The position numbers and the translations under genes are program-made. Positions 10,822 through 21,259 of a DNA stretch of 64,000 nt are shown one piece after another. The stretch lies in NCBI GenBank assembly GCA_037974335.1, contig CM075760.1, positions 50,240,469 to 50,304,468 of the forward strand. Direction: 5' to 3'. The notes under the pieces are model-generated. The model saw only the letters and a program-made list of their open reading frames with translations. It did not search any database and was not told the DNA's origin. Each line of letters begins with the position of its first letter. Position 1 is the first letter of the stretch. Source of the stretch: Prionace glauca (lineage: Eukaryota; Chordata; Chondrichthyes; Carcharhiniformes; Carcharhinidae).

Positions 10822-11215
10822 AGCGAGGGGAGGTGATGGCCTTGTGGTATTAACACTAGATGCTTAATCCAGAAACTCAGCTAATGTTCTGGGGACCCAG
10901 GTTTGAATCCTGTCAGGGCAGGTGGTGAAATTTGGATTCAATAAAAAAAATCTGGAATTAAGAATTTACTGAAGATCGTGAAACAATTGTCGCAAAAATC
11001 CATCTGGTTCAATGATGTCCTTTAGGGAAGGAAATCTGCCATCCTTGCCTGATCTGGCCTACATGGGACTCCAGAGCCACAGCAATATGGTTGATTCTAA
11101 AATGGCCGAGCAAACCACTCAGTTGTTTAAGAAGGCAGCTCACCACCAGCTACTCAAGGGCAACTTGCAATAAATGCTGGCCATGCAACAACACCCATGT
11201 GCCACAAATGAAAAA
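10822..11215 (+). mobile_element. tRNA-headed SINE, type 2
   Basis: The head has an A-box-like 'tggccttgtggtattaacac' and a B box 'ggtttgaatcct' (about 10901-10912). The body 'ggaattaagaatttactgaa' recurs at 15590. The 3' end ('gaaggcagctcaccaccagc', 'caataaatgctggcc') is the same as the tail of the LINE whose antisense copy lies at 52595-53165. Confidence 0.88.
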
Positions 11216-11239
11216 TGAATAAAAAGCTGCCTCCATTAC

Positions 11240-12640
11240 TTCCCTTCCTCCCATGAGCCCATTCTTGACCCCAGTGTTTTTGTTCCCCTCCTGCCCATCT
11301 CTCATTACCACTTCCAAAATCCCTGTCGTCTCCCAAATCTCCGCCCATATGTCCTGAAATTCCCTGTATGAATCCCTCTGTATTAAACCAGCTCTTACCA
11401 ACTCTCAAATTACTGTGTGACTAAGACTGAGGTAAGTTTTCTGTCACTGTCCTTCTCAGCCAATCTGCAGTTATTGACACCTTTGACCAAACCATCTTCC
11501 TCCAGTGCCTGTCCATTGTTGTCCAGCTGGGTGGGACTGCACACTTTGGATTAATTTCTTATCTGATTGTAGTCAGAGAATCACCAGCAACCATTGTGAT
11601 TATTGCAGACAGAGACCAAAGTAAAATAGGAACAGAGACTGTGAGAGTGAATGGGATGGAGGTTCGTAAACTGAGACAAAGAGAAACAGATTGAGACAGA
11701 AAAAGGGGTCAACATTGTTCCAAAGAGAAGAGATGAATTCTTTCCAAACCTTCGTGATCATTATAACTTATAATTTCTGTAAAATATCTTGAGTGAATGT
11801 AACAAGGCCTGGAAATGAGATTCTGAAGCTCCCTCCCTAACTGTCCAGATTAAAGATGTTTGTTAAGATCTGCCTCTCCAAACAAGGTTTTGGCCATTCA
11901 TCCTAATATTTTGCTCTGTGACCTAGTAATTCTATCTCCAGATCTATCAGTAATGGACTTGCTGCATCTGGAACAAAACTGTTTTCATCACTAAGGCTCC
12001 GGTGTGATGTAATAGTCTCTATGACATCATCTCAACGGGACTGGATGACATCATCAGAGTCCATTGTTTCTGAATGATCCAATCAATAACAACAGGGGGA
12101 TTAGCAGAGTAAATGCATGTGGTTATAGGTTTAGGGGATATGCCTGAGAAAGATGCTCTATCGCAGGGTCAGTACATGCTGAATGGGTCAAATGGCCTCC
12201 TTCTGCACTGTAAAGACTCTATGATTAGTGAATTACGGGCAACAACTTTTGAATAGAGGGGTTTCTGGGGCACAGAGCATTGTGGGAATTGTGACTGCCA
12301 TTAGTCAGTGCCTGATCCTCAATGTTTCATTGTAAACTGAGGGCAAGACAGAAACCTGAGCCCTCAATTCCGTTTGTCACTCCACAAAGGCTGCCTGACA
12401 TGCTGACTATTTCCAGGATTTATTCTCTTTATTTCAGATTCAATCTGTACAGAGTTTTGTTTCTGTTTTATTGTTCTGAGATGAGAGACACAGGCTGTCT
12501 AGTTAGGAGCAGGTTTGAATCGGGCTGCATGTTGGAAGCAGAACTCGTTCCTAGCCTCCTTTGTGGGTCTTTTTTATTGTTGCTTCAGTCTGAATTCCAC
12601 TTATAACCTGTCTCTGATTCTCTCTCAATCCCCTTCTTTC
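11240..12640. other. Intergenic, mostly unique
   Basis: No gene is recognised. A type 1 SINE tail occurs at about 12145-12225 ('ggcctccttctgcactgtaa'). The other sequence has only short chance frames. Confidence 0.4.
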
Positions 12641-12750
12641 CCTGTTTCAACTCAATTTCATAGGAGACAATTTGATGTCAGGAAACTGTAAATAAATATC
12701 ATATCAGAATCTGACAGAGTCACTCAATTTATCGTAACTGAATTCTGAAC

Positions 12751-13036
12751 ATGGAAGGAAAAAGCACCGTTCACAGTGGAGAGAAGCCATACATGGGCTC
12801 TGAATGTGGACAAGGTTCAGCCGATCGCCTGGCCTGTTGAAACATAAGTGCAATCACTCTATGGAAAAAACTGCAGAAATGTGTGGACAGTGGGAAGGAG
12901 TTCAATTACCCATCCGAGCTGGAAAGTCGTTGGTGAGTTCACACTGGAGAGAGGCCATTCATCTGTTCCGAGTGTTGAAAGGGATTTAATATGTCATCCA
13001 GCCTGGTGGTACACCAGCGAGTTCACAGTGACGGGT
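12751..13036 (+). pseudogene. C2H2 zinc-finger pseudogene, copy 2
   Basis: The ATG at 12751 starts MEGKSTVHSGEKPYMGSECGQG, close to the consensus N-terminus of this family. Within a few codons a one-base loss shifts the frame and cysteines are missing. About three finger units can be traced to 'ccagcgagttcacagtgacgg' near 13036, where homology ends. Sequence before the ATG (12660-12750) matches the region before 9497, so this is a duplicated genomic copy truncated at its 3' end. Confidence 0.85.
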
Positions 13037-13324
13037 AAGTCTTAAACCCACTGATCAGCTGCCCATCTTTCTTCCAGGTGAGACTGGTAATTTCAGGAGA
13101 GTAATCCATCGCCAAAAAGCCGTAGATGACGGAACCATCGGAGTTGTGTTACTGACAGGAGGAGACCAGGCTGTAGAGAGTGGATGGAGACGGTGTCGCT
13201 GGGAAAGAATAGCCAATTGAACAAGTTAAACTCTTAATTGTGTTTATTAATTAGTTGAATATGTTTATTCAAACATGTTTCTATATTAGATTTTATTCTT
13301 GGGGCTAATATACATGAGATATGG

Positions 13325-13440
13325 TAGTAGGCAAAGTCAGAATCTTGATGAGCCATGATCAAAATGAATGGTGGAACTCAACCTTCAGGGTCAAAGGGCT
13401 GAATGCCCTACTCCTGCTATTTTCTATGTTTTGACATCAC
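13325..13440 (+). repeat. LINE 3' tail fragment
   Basis: The tail signature 'gatgagccatgatcaaaatg' is followed by 'gggctgaatgccctactcct' and 'ttttctatgtttt'. Confidence 0.6.
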
Positions 13441-13741
13441 GATTTGACAATAATTATGAACTTAACTTTGTTTCCCGATTAAAACCAACATACACCTTTG
13501 AACTTCTGTTCCTTCTATCATTTTGGAATCGCCATCTCTGCAGGAATTCACATGACTGTCTCCACCTCTATCAGATTAGAAAGAAAAACATTTTGATGCC
13601 ATCGTAATGACAAACCATTCATTGGATTAGCAGAAAAGTAGAAAGTTTTTCTCCATTTTATCAGCCACTATATTTTTTTCAAACAACAACATTTTCTGAT
13701 AAAGAAATTATCTATTCATAGCATCCGCTCACACGATGAAG

Positions 13742-13805
13742 GAGCAGTGCTCTGAAATCTAGTGCTGCCAAATAAACCTGTTGGACTTTAACCTGGTGTC
13801 GTGGG
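13742..13805 (+). repeat. Fragment of the palindromic retroposon family
   Basis: The block 'aaataaacctgttggacttt' followed by 'aacctggtgtcg' is the arm sequence of the palindromic elements at 45525, 48886 and 59579. Only one arm remains. Confidence 0.65.
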
Positions 13806-14039
13806 GCTTGTTCCTGTTCCCACCCCAGGCCATCACCGTTATCTCCACATTGTGTTCAAACTGACTGATGCCCCTTCCTCTCTCCAACACCTTGCCTCGC
13901 ACTCCATAAAACAAAAAAAAAATGACTTTGCTTCAAAATACCTTTGCAATGAATACTTACAGAATGGCCATGAAACTCTAAATATAATTACCAATTCAAA
14001 CAATTGGAACATTGACTCATTGAAGGATCACGCACATTA

Positions 14040-14700
14040 ATACAGCAGTTGGCCATTCGGGCCCTGAAGTTATTTTTTCCATCATTCAATAAGATTACAG
14101 ATGAGCTGATTTTGGTTAATTTTTCTTTAGCTCCATATTCCACCTCCCCACTCCAATAACCCACTTTTTGCCCCTTCCCCTGGCTCTCTGCCCTTCTCTG
14201 TGATTCTTTACCTCCTTTCCCACGGATGTCTGCACGGCCACCCGGCTCCCTACACTTTCCCCCATCTTTCCACTCTCTCTCCGAGCTCTCTGCCATTTCC
14301 TTCAGCCCTCCAACCTTTCCCCAGCTCTCTGATCTCTGTCCCAGTTCCCTACTCACTTCCTCGGCTCGTCACCTTTTCCCCCGTGTCACCACTCTTTCCC
14401 ACTGCTCTTTGCCATTTGCTCCCAGCTCTGCCCTGGCTCTTTACACGTTCCCCCATCAGTCTACCCGTTCCCGGGCACTTCGACCTTTCTCCTGCTCTCT
14501 GCACTTTTCCCTGGCTTTCTGCACTTTCCCCTAGGTCTCTGCCTTTCCCCATTTGGCCATTTGGCTCTCCAGCCTGCTCTGTCTTTCATTTTGATCATGG
14601 CTAATCATCAAATTCAATCTCCTGATCCCCCTTCCCCCCCACCCCCAATATCCCTCAATCCCTTGTATCTAATTCCTTCTTCAAATCACATGTGAACATG
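14040..14700 (-). repeat. Antisense LINE tail expanded by pyrimidine-rich tandem repeats
   Basis: Antisense LINE tail sequence at 14045-14180 and again at 14585-14695 ('gatcatggctaatcatcaaa') brackets about 400 bp (14155-14580) of C/T-rich degenerate units of the type 'gctctctgccatttcc', spaced about 26-32 bp. Apparent frames through it are compositional artefacts. Confidence 0.55.
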
Positions 14701-15455
14701 TACAGGTTTCTCGCCATATGTGTATGTGTGTGTACATGTATGTTTGTGAGTATGCGGATGGGTGGTGTATGTTTCCGGCTCAGTCTGTGTGTCCCTGCCC
14801 CCATTCTCTGTGTCTCTGGAACACAGATTCTGCCTGAGCAGCTCAGCATCTGATCATTTTCCATTTCAATATCTGTCTTTTCCCCAGTGGGACTGAACTG
14901 TCTGGAAATCATGGGGGAAGGGAGCTCAGGGCCCAGTCCCTGCCACTGGGGGGAAGAGACACAGAGGGAGAGAGTGAGAAAGGAAGAGATTGGGATGATT
15001 AATAAGGGTCAATGTTGTCACAAAACTGTGTGTAGCAGTGTGAAAGTAGCAGTCAGGCTTTGTTGTGTGAGAAATATCCGTCCCTCTCTCTCTCTGAGGG
15101 GGACACAGATTTAAAGGGATTGTTGAAAGAACCAAAAGTGACACGAGGAAATTCTCTGTCCCAGCTTTTGGTCTCCTCTCCCTAATATCTCCCCTTGAGT
15201 CTGGCTGGGAGAATTTGTTTTCGGATGCCCCCCCCCCCCCTCCACCCACCCCGTGAAGTGTCTTTCAGATGTTCCATTCTGTTCCTGGTGCTACATTAAT
15301 GCAAGTTGTTGTTGCTTTCCCAAGTCCCGTTCCCACATTCCGCCCTCTAACACGGGGCCTTGCGAACATCCCCCAGTCGCAGTCACTCCAACATCAGTGG
15401 TTGTGTCTTCAGCTGGCAAGGCCCCTAACTGTGCAATTCCCCCCCCCCCACCCTA
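14701..15455. other. Intergenic, nothing recognised
   Basis: There is a short TG-rich stretch (14718-14752), a poly-C run at 15228-15240, and no supportable gene. Confidence 0.4.
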
Positions 15456-15459
15456 AAGG

Positions 15460-15795
15460 GGAGACGATGGCCCAGTGGGATTATTGCTAGACTATTCATT
15501 CCAGAAACTAAGCTAATGTTCTGGGGACCCGGGTTCGAATCCCGCCACAGCAGGTGGTGGAATTTGAATTCAATAAAAAATATCTGGAATTAAGAATCTC
15601 CTGATGATCCATTGTCAGAAACACCCGTCTGGGTCACTAATGTCCTTTAGGGGGGGAAATCTGCCGTCCTTACCTGGTTTGGCTGCGTGTGACTCCAGAT
15701 CCACAGCAATGTGGTTTATTCTGAACTGCCCTCAGGGACCGAGAGATGGGCAATAAACGGTGGGCCAGCCAGCGATGCCCAGTCCCATGAATAAA
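15460..15795 (+). mobile_element. tRNA-headed SINE, type 2
   Basis: The head has a B box 'gggttcgaatcccg' (about 15531-15544), then the shared body ('ctggaattaagaatctcctg', 'tgtcctttaggggggga') and a 3' tail with 'gggcaataaacggtgggcca'. It is less decayed than the copy at 10822. Confidence 0.88.
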
Positions 15796-15839
15796 CAAAA
15801 ATCAAACCTCTCCATCTCACTCTCATTCCTCCTTCCTGA

Positions 15840-16135
15840 TGCCTAACCAACATTTTATATAATTCCAGCATAACCTCCCCACTCTTAAACACAGTGTCTC
15901 GGCTAATAAAGAAGTGAACCGTGTGTCTCCTTAACCACTTTATCCACCATCACCCTCTGCTTCCTGCTACTCAGCTAATTCTGGATCCAATTTGACACTT
16001 TTCCTTGGATCCCATGGGATCTTAACTTCCCTATTAGTCTCCCGTGTGGGACCTTGTCAAAAGCCTTGTGAAGCCCAAGAAGGCTGTGTCAGAAGCATTG
16101 CCCTCATCTACACATCTGGTCACTTCTTGGAAAAA
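15840..16135 (-). repeat. Antisense LINE reverse-transcriptase fragment
   Basis: On the minus strand the stretch encodes decayed RT sequence around the 'FDKVPH' region (plus-strand 'gtgtgggaccttgtcaaaag') upstream of the C-terminal part. It resembles 3120-3340 at low identity. Confidence 0.6.
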
Positions 16136-16240
16136 TGGTGCAGTTCTGGGATCCCCAGGATAGGAGGGATGAGGTAGCACTGGGAATGGTACAGAGGAGA
16201 TTTACCATGATGTTACCTGGTCTGGAGAGTTTCACTTCAT
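16136..16240 (+). repeat. LINE C-terminal coding fragment
   Basis: The block 'gtacagaggagatttaccat' plus its flanks is the RT C-terminal 'VQRRFT' region. It lies head-to-head with the antisense fragment before it. Confidence 0.55.
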
Positions 16241-16291
16241 TGACTCATAGAATTCTTACAAAGCAGAAGGAGGACATTCCGCCTTTCAAAT

Positions 16292-16357
16292 CGGATGTTC
16301 CGCCAACGAGCAGTGGCCGGGCCTGAATGGGCAAGAGGTGACACTGGGCGGAGCAGC
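16292..16357 (+). repeat. Duplicate of a promoter-proximal segment
   Basis: These 66 bases match 17438-17503 at a handful of differences ('atgttccgccaacgagcag', 'gaggtgacactgggcggagc'). Confidence 0.85.
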
Positions 16358-16439
16358 CTGATTTTTCCTGATGCCCCCCAAATTGACTTAGCAATACCCC
16401 CACCTGCCCCGTGTTCCCCCCAAAAACAATTGCCCCAGT

Positions 16440-16700
16440 GTCAGCATGGTGAGACAGTGGTTAACACTGCAGCCTCACTGTGCTAGGGGCCTGTGGGTCA
16501 TTTGCACGTTGTCCCCATGTCTGTGTGGGTTTTCTCCAGTTTCCTTCCCCAGTCTGAAAGACGTGCTGGATTAGAGGGCATTGGGCTGTGCTTAAATTCT
16601 CCCTCAGTGTTACCCCAACAGGAATGTGGAGACTAGGGGAATTCTTACAGTAACTTCATTGCAGTGTTAATGTAAGCTGACTTATTAGTGACATTAATAA
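16440..16700 (+). mobile_element. tRNA-headed SINE, type 1, decayed
   Basis: An A-box-like 'gagacagtggttaacactg' is followed by the body segments 'ccatgtctgtgtgggttttc' and 'cagtctgaaagacgtgctgg'. The B box is lost. Confidence 0.7.
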
Positions 16701-16919
16701 ATAAACTTAAACTGCAGGTCAAGGTGCCGCTGTGACAATGAAGCCTCTTGTTTAAACACTCTGCAATGCTGAGACTGGGGAGAGGAGTGAACAACAGGGA
16801 GCAGCATTGCAGCTTCTCTCCCCCCATTGAAACTGGGATTGTTGCTCCATCTGCTGCACCATCCCCACCACATCCACTGGGGGGCAATGTGGACAATGGG
16901 CTGCAGGCAGATATCACTG

Positions 16920-17520
16920 CGCCTGCGCCACAATCACACCCACCGCCAGCGGCCATCTTGCGTTGCCAGGGGAGACGGCCGGCGGCCATCTTGCGTTGCC
17001 AGGGGAGACGACGTCCCGCGCGCTGCTCTCTGGGGGAATTCCACTTCTGCACATGCGCCCAGACAGTTACATTTTAATTTTTAATATGTTGAATCTTGAT
17101 CATTATTATTCACATCCTCACCCGTCAGACTTTCGGTTCCTTCTCCATTCGGGAAAATCGTTTCAGTTTTTTATTCCGTCTGTTTTTCAATCACACCCGC
17201 GCGGTGCGCTCTGGGAAAATACTACCGCACATGCGCGGTTCCGCCACCTGCCTCTTTATAAAAATATGTATTTTATTTAATTTTAATTCCGCTCCGGGCG
17301 GGATTTCCGGGTGGGAATTTCTCTCACTTTCTACATTTCTGAACCGTCGCTTTTTCCTCCGGGGCGAGGGGGTGGGGGGCGGGGAAGACGGTGACGTCAC
17401 TGCAATATGGCGGCTGTCCCCGCCTGTTTTCAGGACCCGGATGTTCCGCCAACGAGCAGCGGCCGGGCCGGAGAGGGCAAGAGGTGACACTGGGCGGAGC
17501 AGCGCCCGGGCGTGTTACAG
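16920..17520 (+). promoter_or_regulatory. CpG-rich promoter-like block
   Basis: The block contains two YY1-type sites 'cggccatcttg' (16950 and 16983) inside a 28-bp unit repeated at a 33-bp period, two NRF1-type sites (GCACATGCGC at 17049-17058 and near 17228-17237), a perfect CRE (TGACGTCA, 17392-17399) and a further YY1-like 'aatatggcgg' (about 17404). 'tttataaaaa' near 17259 could serve as a TATA element. The orientation and the gene served are not clear. Sequence after 17500 could be a first exon, but no downstream coding exon was found. Confidence 0.55.
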
Positions 17521-17529
17521 CGACCCTCG

Positions 17530-17955
17530 GTGGTCAGGAAGGGAAATAGCAGCAGCGCAGTCTCAGCCCAAAGGCTTCCCCAGTTCAGCTGTTCAGAGAC
17601 ACTGGGAACTTCTTCAACTGGAAACTTCAGCTTCTCACATTCACCCCCTGTGTTCAGTCAATGTTTAATAGACAACCTCTGTAGTGAAATCAGAAACAAC
17701 TTGTTCACATTAAAGAGGATGGGAATCTGAACCATTCTGCTCAAAAAGCTCTGCTCGCCTTGAAATTTGAATTGAAATGTTCAAGATGAGAATTTATAGA
17801 TGGAACTTATGTTGTATGTGGAACGCTCATGATGCCATAATAAGATCAGTGCAGATATCTCACAGGGTTGTGTGACTGGAGAAGATGTCAGAGATGGAGT
17901 GGTTAAATATAGAGCTACAGGGTCTGAGGCTCAGTTTTGGGTAAAGAAAAATGGC
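17530..17955. other. Intergenic, possible transcribed leader of the CpG promoter
   Basis: No coding frame is supported. The sequence is unique-looking and moderately GC-rich at first. Confidence 0.3.
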
Positions 17956-17959
17956 AGTA

Positions 17960-18255
17960 CAAAGAACAGAGAAAATTACAGCACAGGGACATGCCCTTCG
18001 GCCCTTCAAACCTTCACTGACCATGCTGCTGGACTCATCTAAAACCCCCTATCCTTCCGGGACCATATCCCTCTATTCCCATCCTATTTATGTATTTGTT
18101 AAGTGACTTAAAAGTCACAACTGCATCCGCTTCTACTATCTCTTCCCGGCAGCGAGTTCCAGGAACCCCCTACTCTCTGTGCAAAAAATCCTCCATGTCC
18201 ATCTCCTTTAAACCTTGCCCCTTGCACCTTAAAGCATGCCTACATCGGCCAGGGC
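17960..18255 (-). repeat. Antisense dispersed LINE-like repeat
   Basis: The stretch begins with 'gaaaattacagcacagggac' and runs through 'ggccctt...ccataccctctattccc'-type sequence. Its start recurs at 60498-60590. It resembles the reverse complement of a LINE 3' region. Confidence 0.55.
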
Positions 18256-18379
18256 ATTTTGTTCCTGAACATTATCTGAATCTCGATGTTACACCCATAG
18301 TATCTTCACTCTGGCCTCGGCCTCAAATGCTTTGTGTCAAATAAGAAATGATAAATTGTTTGATGCATTGCCAAGAAAG

Positions 18380-18720
18380 AAACTTTCCTATTTTGACACC
18401 TGCACATATCAGCAAGTCATCCAGTCTACAAGACAATTTAATAGGTTTAGGTGCAGACTAACATAGTTAATCACCATCTGAAACATGCTAGGGTGAGGGA
18501 AGTCTGTATGATTTCAGTTTGGTGCTGAATATTATCAGAATCTCGATGTTACAGTCATATTATCTTTGCACTGACCTCAGCTTGAAATGCTTTCTCCAAA
18601 ATCAGAAATGCTGAATTTTATGAAAAATTTCACAAAATTGTGTAAATTCACAAAGACATGTTTAATTTTGTCTAAAATGTATTTGAGGTTAGCAATTATT
18701 TAATATCCTAATCTTATTGA
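18380..18720. repeat. Ancient copy of tRNA-cassette flank
   Basis: Segments such as 'ggtgcagactaacatagtta' and 'cagaatctcgatgttacag' resemble the downstream flanks of the tRNA-Val copies at 23935-24200, 27520-27620 and 33345-33620. The order of the blocks is rearranged. Confidence 0.5.
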
Positions 18721-18905
18721 ATGATTTTTTTTCCGAAAAAGAAACTTAAAATAGTCGGTTGTTGTTCATTAGCAATTTCCGAACATTACTTTCTCCAGAG
18801 AAGCTGAAAATATGCTTGGCAGCATTTGTCTGAATAAATATAAAGCTATTAAATACCTTTTTCATCGAAAGTACAAGGAATTTGTGAACACCTTTCAAAG
18901 GTTTG

Positions 18906-18971
18906 TACTGAGCTAACCAGAAGTCTTCTGAGTGATAGTCAGACGCGTTATCCATTGCGCCACTAGCCTAC
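18906..18971 (-). pseudogene. tRNA-Arg-like pseudogene
   Basis: On the minus strand the 5' half 'ctagtggcgcaatggataac' and 'gcgtctgacta' is that of a tRNA-Arg(ACG)-type gene with an intact A box. The anticodon loop is altered (it no longer reads ACG) and the T arm has lost its B box. Confidence 0.75.
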
Positions 18972-19238
18972 ATGTAAAAGTGGGATACTTGTTACATATT
19001 AGCTCGACGTTTCGAAAGTTTCAGGCAGAAAGATTGTCAAAAAGTTTGCTTTTACTTGTGAGGAAAAGGTCCATTATTGAAATTGTCTTTATTCATTTCC
19101 TATCATCCCCAATCGCCCTTGAATTGAGTAACAGCAGTTGAACGGGCTGGCTGATTCTCCTCTCAATGAGGACTTGGTGATACATTTAAATGAAACGCCC
19201 TTCGGCCAATCCATCATCTGTATTTGCAAATTAAAACA

Positions 19239-19310
19239 AGGTTCTGCCGAGATTTGAACTCGGATCGCTGGATTCAGAGCCCAGAGTGCTCACCATTACA
19301 CCACAGAACC
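19239..19310 (-). tRNA. tRNA-Gln (CTG)
   Basis: The minus-strand sequence folds as a standard cloverleaf of 72 nt. The acceptor stem GGTTCTG/CAGAACC is perfect, the anticodon loop has CTG in 'actctgaatcc'-type context, and the B box is 'gagttcaaatctc'. It closely matches the vertebrate tRNA-Gln gene from memory. No intron and no 3' CCA are encoded, as expected for eukaryotes. Confidence 0.92.
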
Positions 19311-19707
19311 CAACACGTGCACACAGCTTGAAAATCGTGGATCAATACTTGTGCCAATTTGAACAGCAGGGAGAAATATCAGTCCCGTTGCACAATTATT
19401 CACATTTATATTTCCCTTGCTGGTTCCTCCTGTAAAAGCGAGTAGGCTACTTTCCACTGCATTAAATTTCACTGTAACTGACCACATTCAAACACCAATG
19501 TTTGCATCGAACTGACATAAACCTTACTGCAGTAAATCCACTGAACAACATCAGCTTATCACAGCTCTGCTTTCATCACACTGGAAGCCAATGTGAAAAT
19601 ATCAACAATTTCAAATCTTAACAGACAGGAAGGAGTGTGTGAGTGCGGACAATTGGAGCTGTGCACATTACTGTAATCAGTATCTGGGAGAATCAGGCAG
19701 ATGGGAT

Positions 19708-19772
19708 CCTGGGGGTCTCGTGGTTAGGATTCAGCGCTTTCAGATGTCGCAGACTGGCCTCGAGAAATGAAG
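19708..19772 (+). pseudogene. tRNA-Glu pseudogene
   Basis: The 5' half 'tcgtggttaggattcagcgc' and 'tttca' matches the tRNA-Glu genes at 23332 and 25862. The T arm and 3' acceptor strand are degenerate. Confidence 0.75.
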
Positions 19773-20372
19773 ATTTAATGCATTTTTTTAGCGTAAGAGT
19801 AAAAAGCTTTGGGGTTTTCCTTTATGCGACTTGCCAAGGATTTCTCATGCCTCCTCCTATCTCTCCTAAGCCCTATTTTTTTAACTCATTCCGACCTAAC
19901 TTGTAACCCTATACAGGTGTTATCAAATGTAGAAAGTGGAAGTTTGTCCTGGTGTCGCATTGGGTATCAGCTTTGAAGAAATGTAGCAACTTAAAGCTTT
20001 TGCAGAATGGCATGATGCGTATTGTAGTGATATGGGGTGAGTGGAAGAGACAGTGTGAAAATGATTTGAATGCGTTTTAAGCGTGTTTGGACTGATATGG
20101 TGAAAGCAGAGGCAGATTTGGGAGAATGAGGCTGTGTGAGAGGGGGATTGTTGCAGAGTTCTTGTGTTTTGGAGGAAGGGTGAAAGTTTGAGATGCGGTT
20201 GTGAATGAAAGGAAGGTGTTGAACAGCATGAAAGGCTTGTGCGATGTTGCGTGTGAGATTTGAGTGAGAGCATTTGTGGGCATTTGGGGAACGAAAGGAC
20301 AAAGTAAGGAAATTACAATGCTGTTGAGTGTGAAGGAAGAGGGAGCATGTGGGGGTAGCGCCAGTAAGAGCA

Positions 20373-20443
20373 GCATTGGTGGTTCAGTGGTAGAATTCTC
20401 GCTTCCCACGCGGGAGGCCCGGGTTCGATTCCGGGCCAATGCA
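20373..20443 (+). tRNA. tRNA-Gly (CCC)
   Basis: The 71-nt cloverleaf has acceptor GCATTGG pairing with CCAATGC, A box 'tggttcagtggtagaattc', anticodon CCC in 'cttcccacg', and B box 'gggttcgattccg'. There is no intron. Confidence 0.93.
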
Positions 20444-20639
20444 AAGCTTCTTCTTTCTCCGTTCATTCTGTATATTGAAGCGAATCTCCTGTCAAAATTG
20501 GGGGAAAACGAGGGAAATATTAAGTCTTGGAACGAAATCCTGAGGGAAATAGATCGCATTATTCGGAAGGAGGTGCAGTTGTGAATGGTGTTGTTGATGA
20601 TTGAGTGGCAAGTGTTGGATCTTTGGTCTACGGGTAGTC

Positions 20640-20873
20640 AGTTCCCTTCCCTCCCGTTGAATTCCTGCCTGTGATAAGAAACATGGATTCATTTTACCTG
20701 CCCGTTCATAGGAGAAACACATTACAGCAGTGCTGCAGGATCAACGGAACTAAAGAGACTTGTATAGAATTGTAAACAGTGCGGTCATGCTGCAGTTCTG
20801 GAACAGGTTTTCAGAAATAGAATTGTGGTCATTGACACACTAGTTTAGAATATATTTAACTGCTGTTGTCTCA
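20640..20873 (+). repeat. Duplicated 5' flank of tRNA-Asn
   Basis: About 230 bp directly upstream of tRNA-Asn copy 1 is repeated upstream of copy 3 (about 33795-34049), e.g. 'gcggtcatgctgcagttctg'. The duplication therefore moved the gene together with its flank. Confidence 0.85.
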
Positions 20874-20894
20874 GTCTCTGTGGCGCAATTGGTC

Positions 20895-20930
<36 letters not shown>

Positions 20931-20947
20931 GAGACCACCCAGGGACG
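20874..20947 (+). tRNA. tRNA-Asn (GTT), copy 1
   Basis: The 74-nt gene has acceptor GTCTCTG/CAGGGAC with one wobble, A box 'tggcgcaattggtc', anticodon GTT in 'ctgttaa' and B box 'tggttcgagacca'. A T run (20950-20954) provides a Pol III terminator. It is the best-preserved of three Asn copies. Confidence 0.94.
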
Positions 20948-21204
20948 GATTTTTGCTATTTTTCTCACTATCAGCATTCACGGGCAAACAATTGCCTGCT
21001 TCAACTCATTGAAAAGTCTGGAACTACGAGAGAGAGTTTGGCAGTGTACAAGCTGAGACATTGTATATACCTCTGATACTGTGTGTGCCCTTGTATCTTT
21101 CGAGTTACCGGGATCTCTATATGTCTGCGTCTGAATCTAGTGTGCCCCTGCATCTACATGTGTCCCTGAATCTGTGTATGCCCCCCTGTATCTCTGTAGG
21201 CTCC

Positions 21205-21208
<4 letters not shown>

Positions 21209-21253
<45 letters not shown>
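21209..21253. repeat. (TG)n microsatellite
   Basis: Uninterrupted TG repeats, about 22 units. Confidence 0.95.
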
Positions 21254-21255
<2 letters not shown>

Positions 21256-21259
21256 TATC

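Noticed and set aside
14200-14604. Serine/proline-rich frames of 102-134 codons
   Set aside because: Pyrimidine-rich tandem repeats make all three frames open. No protein is supported.
17096-17668. 190-codon plus-strand frame across the CpG block
   Set aside because: It runs through promoter-like, GC-rich sequence with no domain, and the overlapping opposite frame is also open. Composition explains it.
20077-20559. 160-codon minus-strand frame over tRNA-Gly
   Set aside because: It overlaps the tRNA gene and has no domain. Other minus-strand frames there are equally open.
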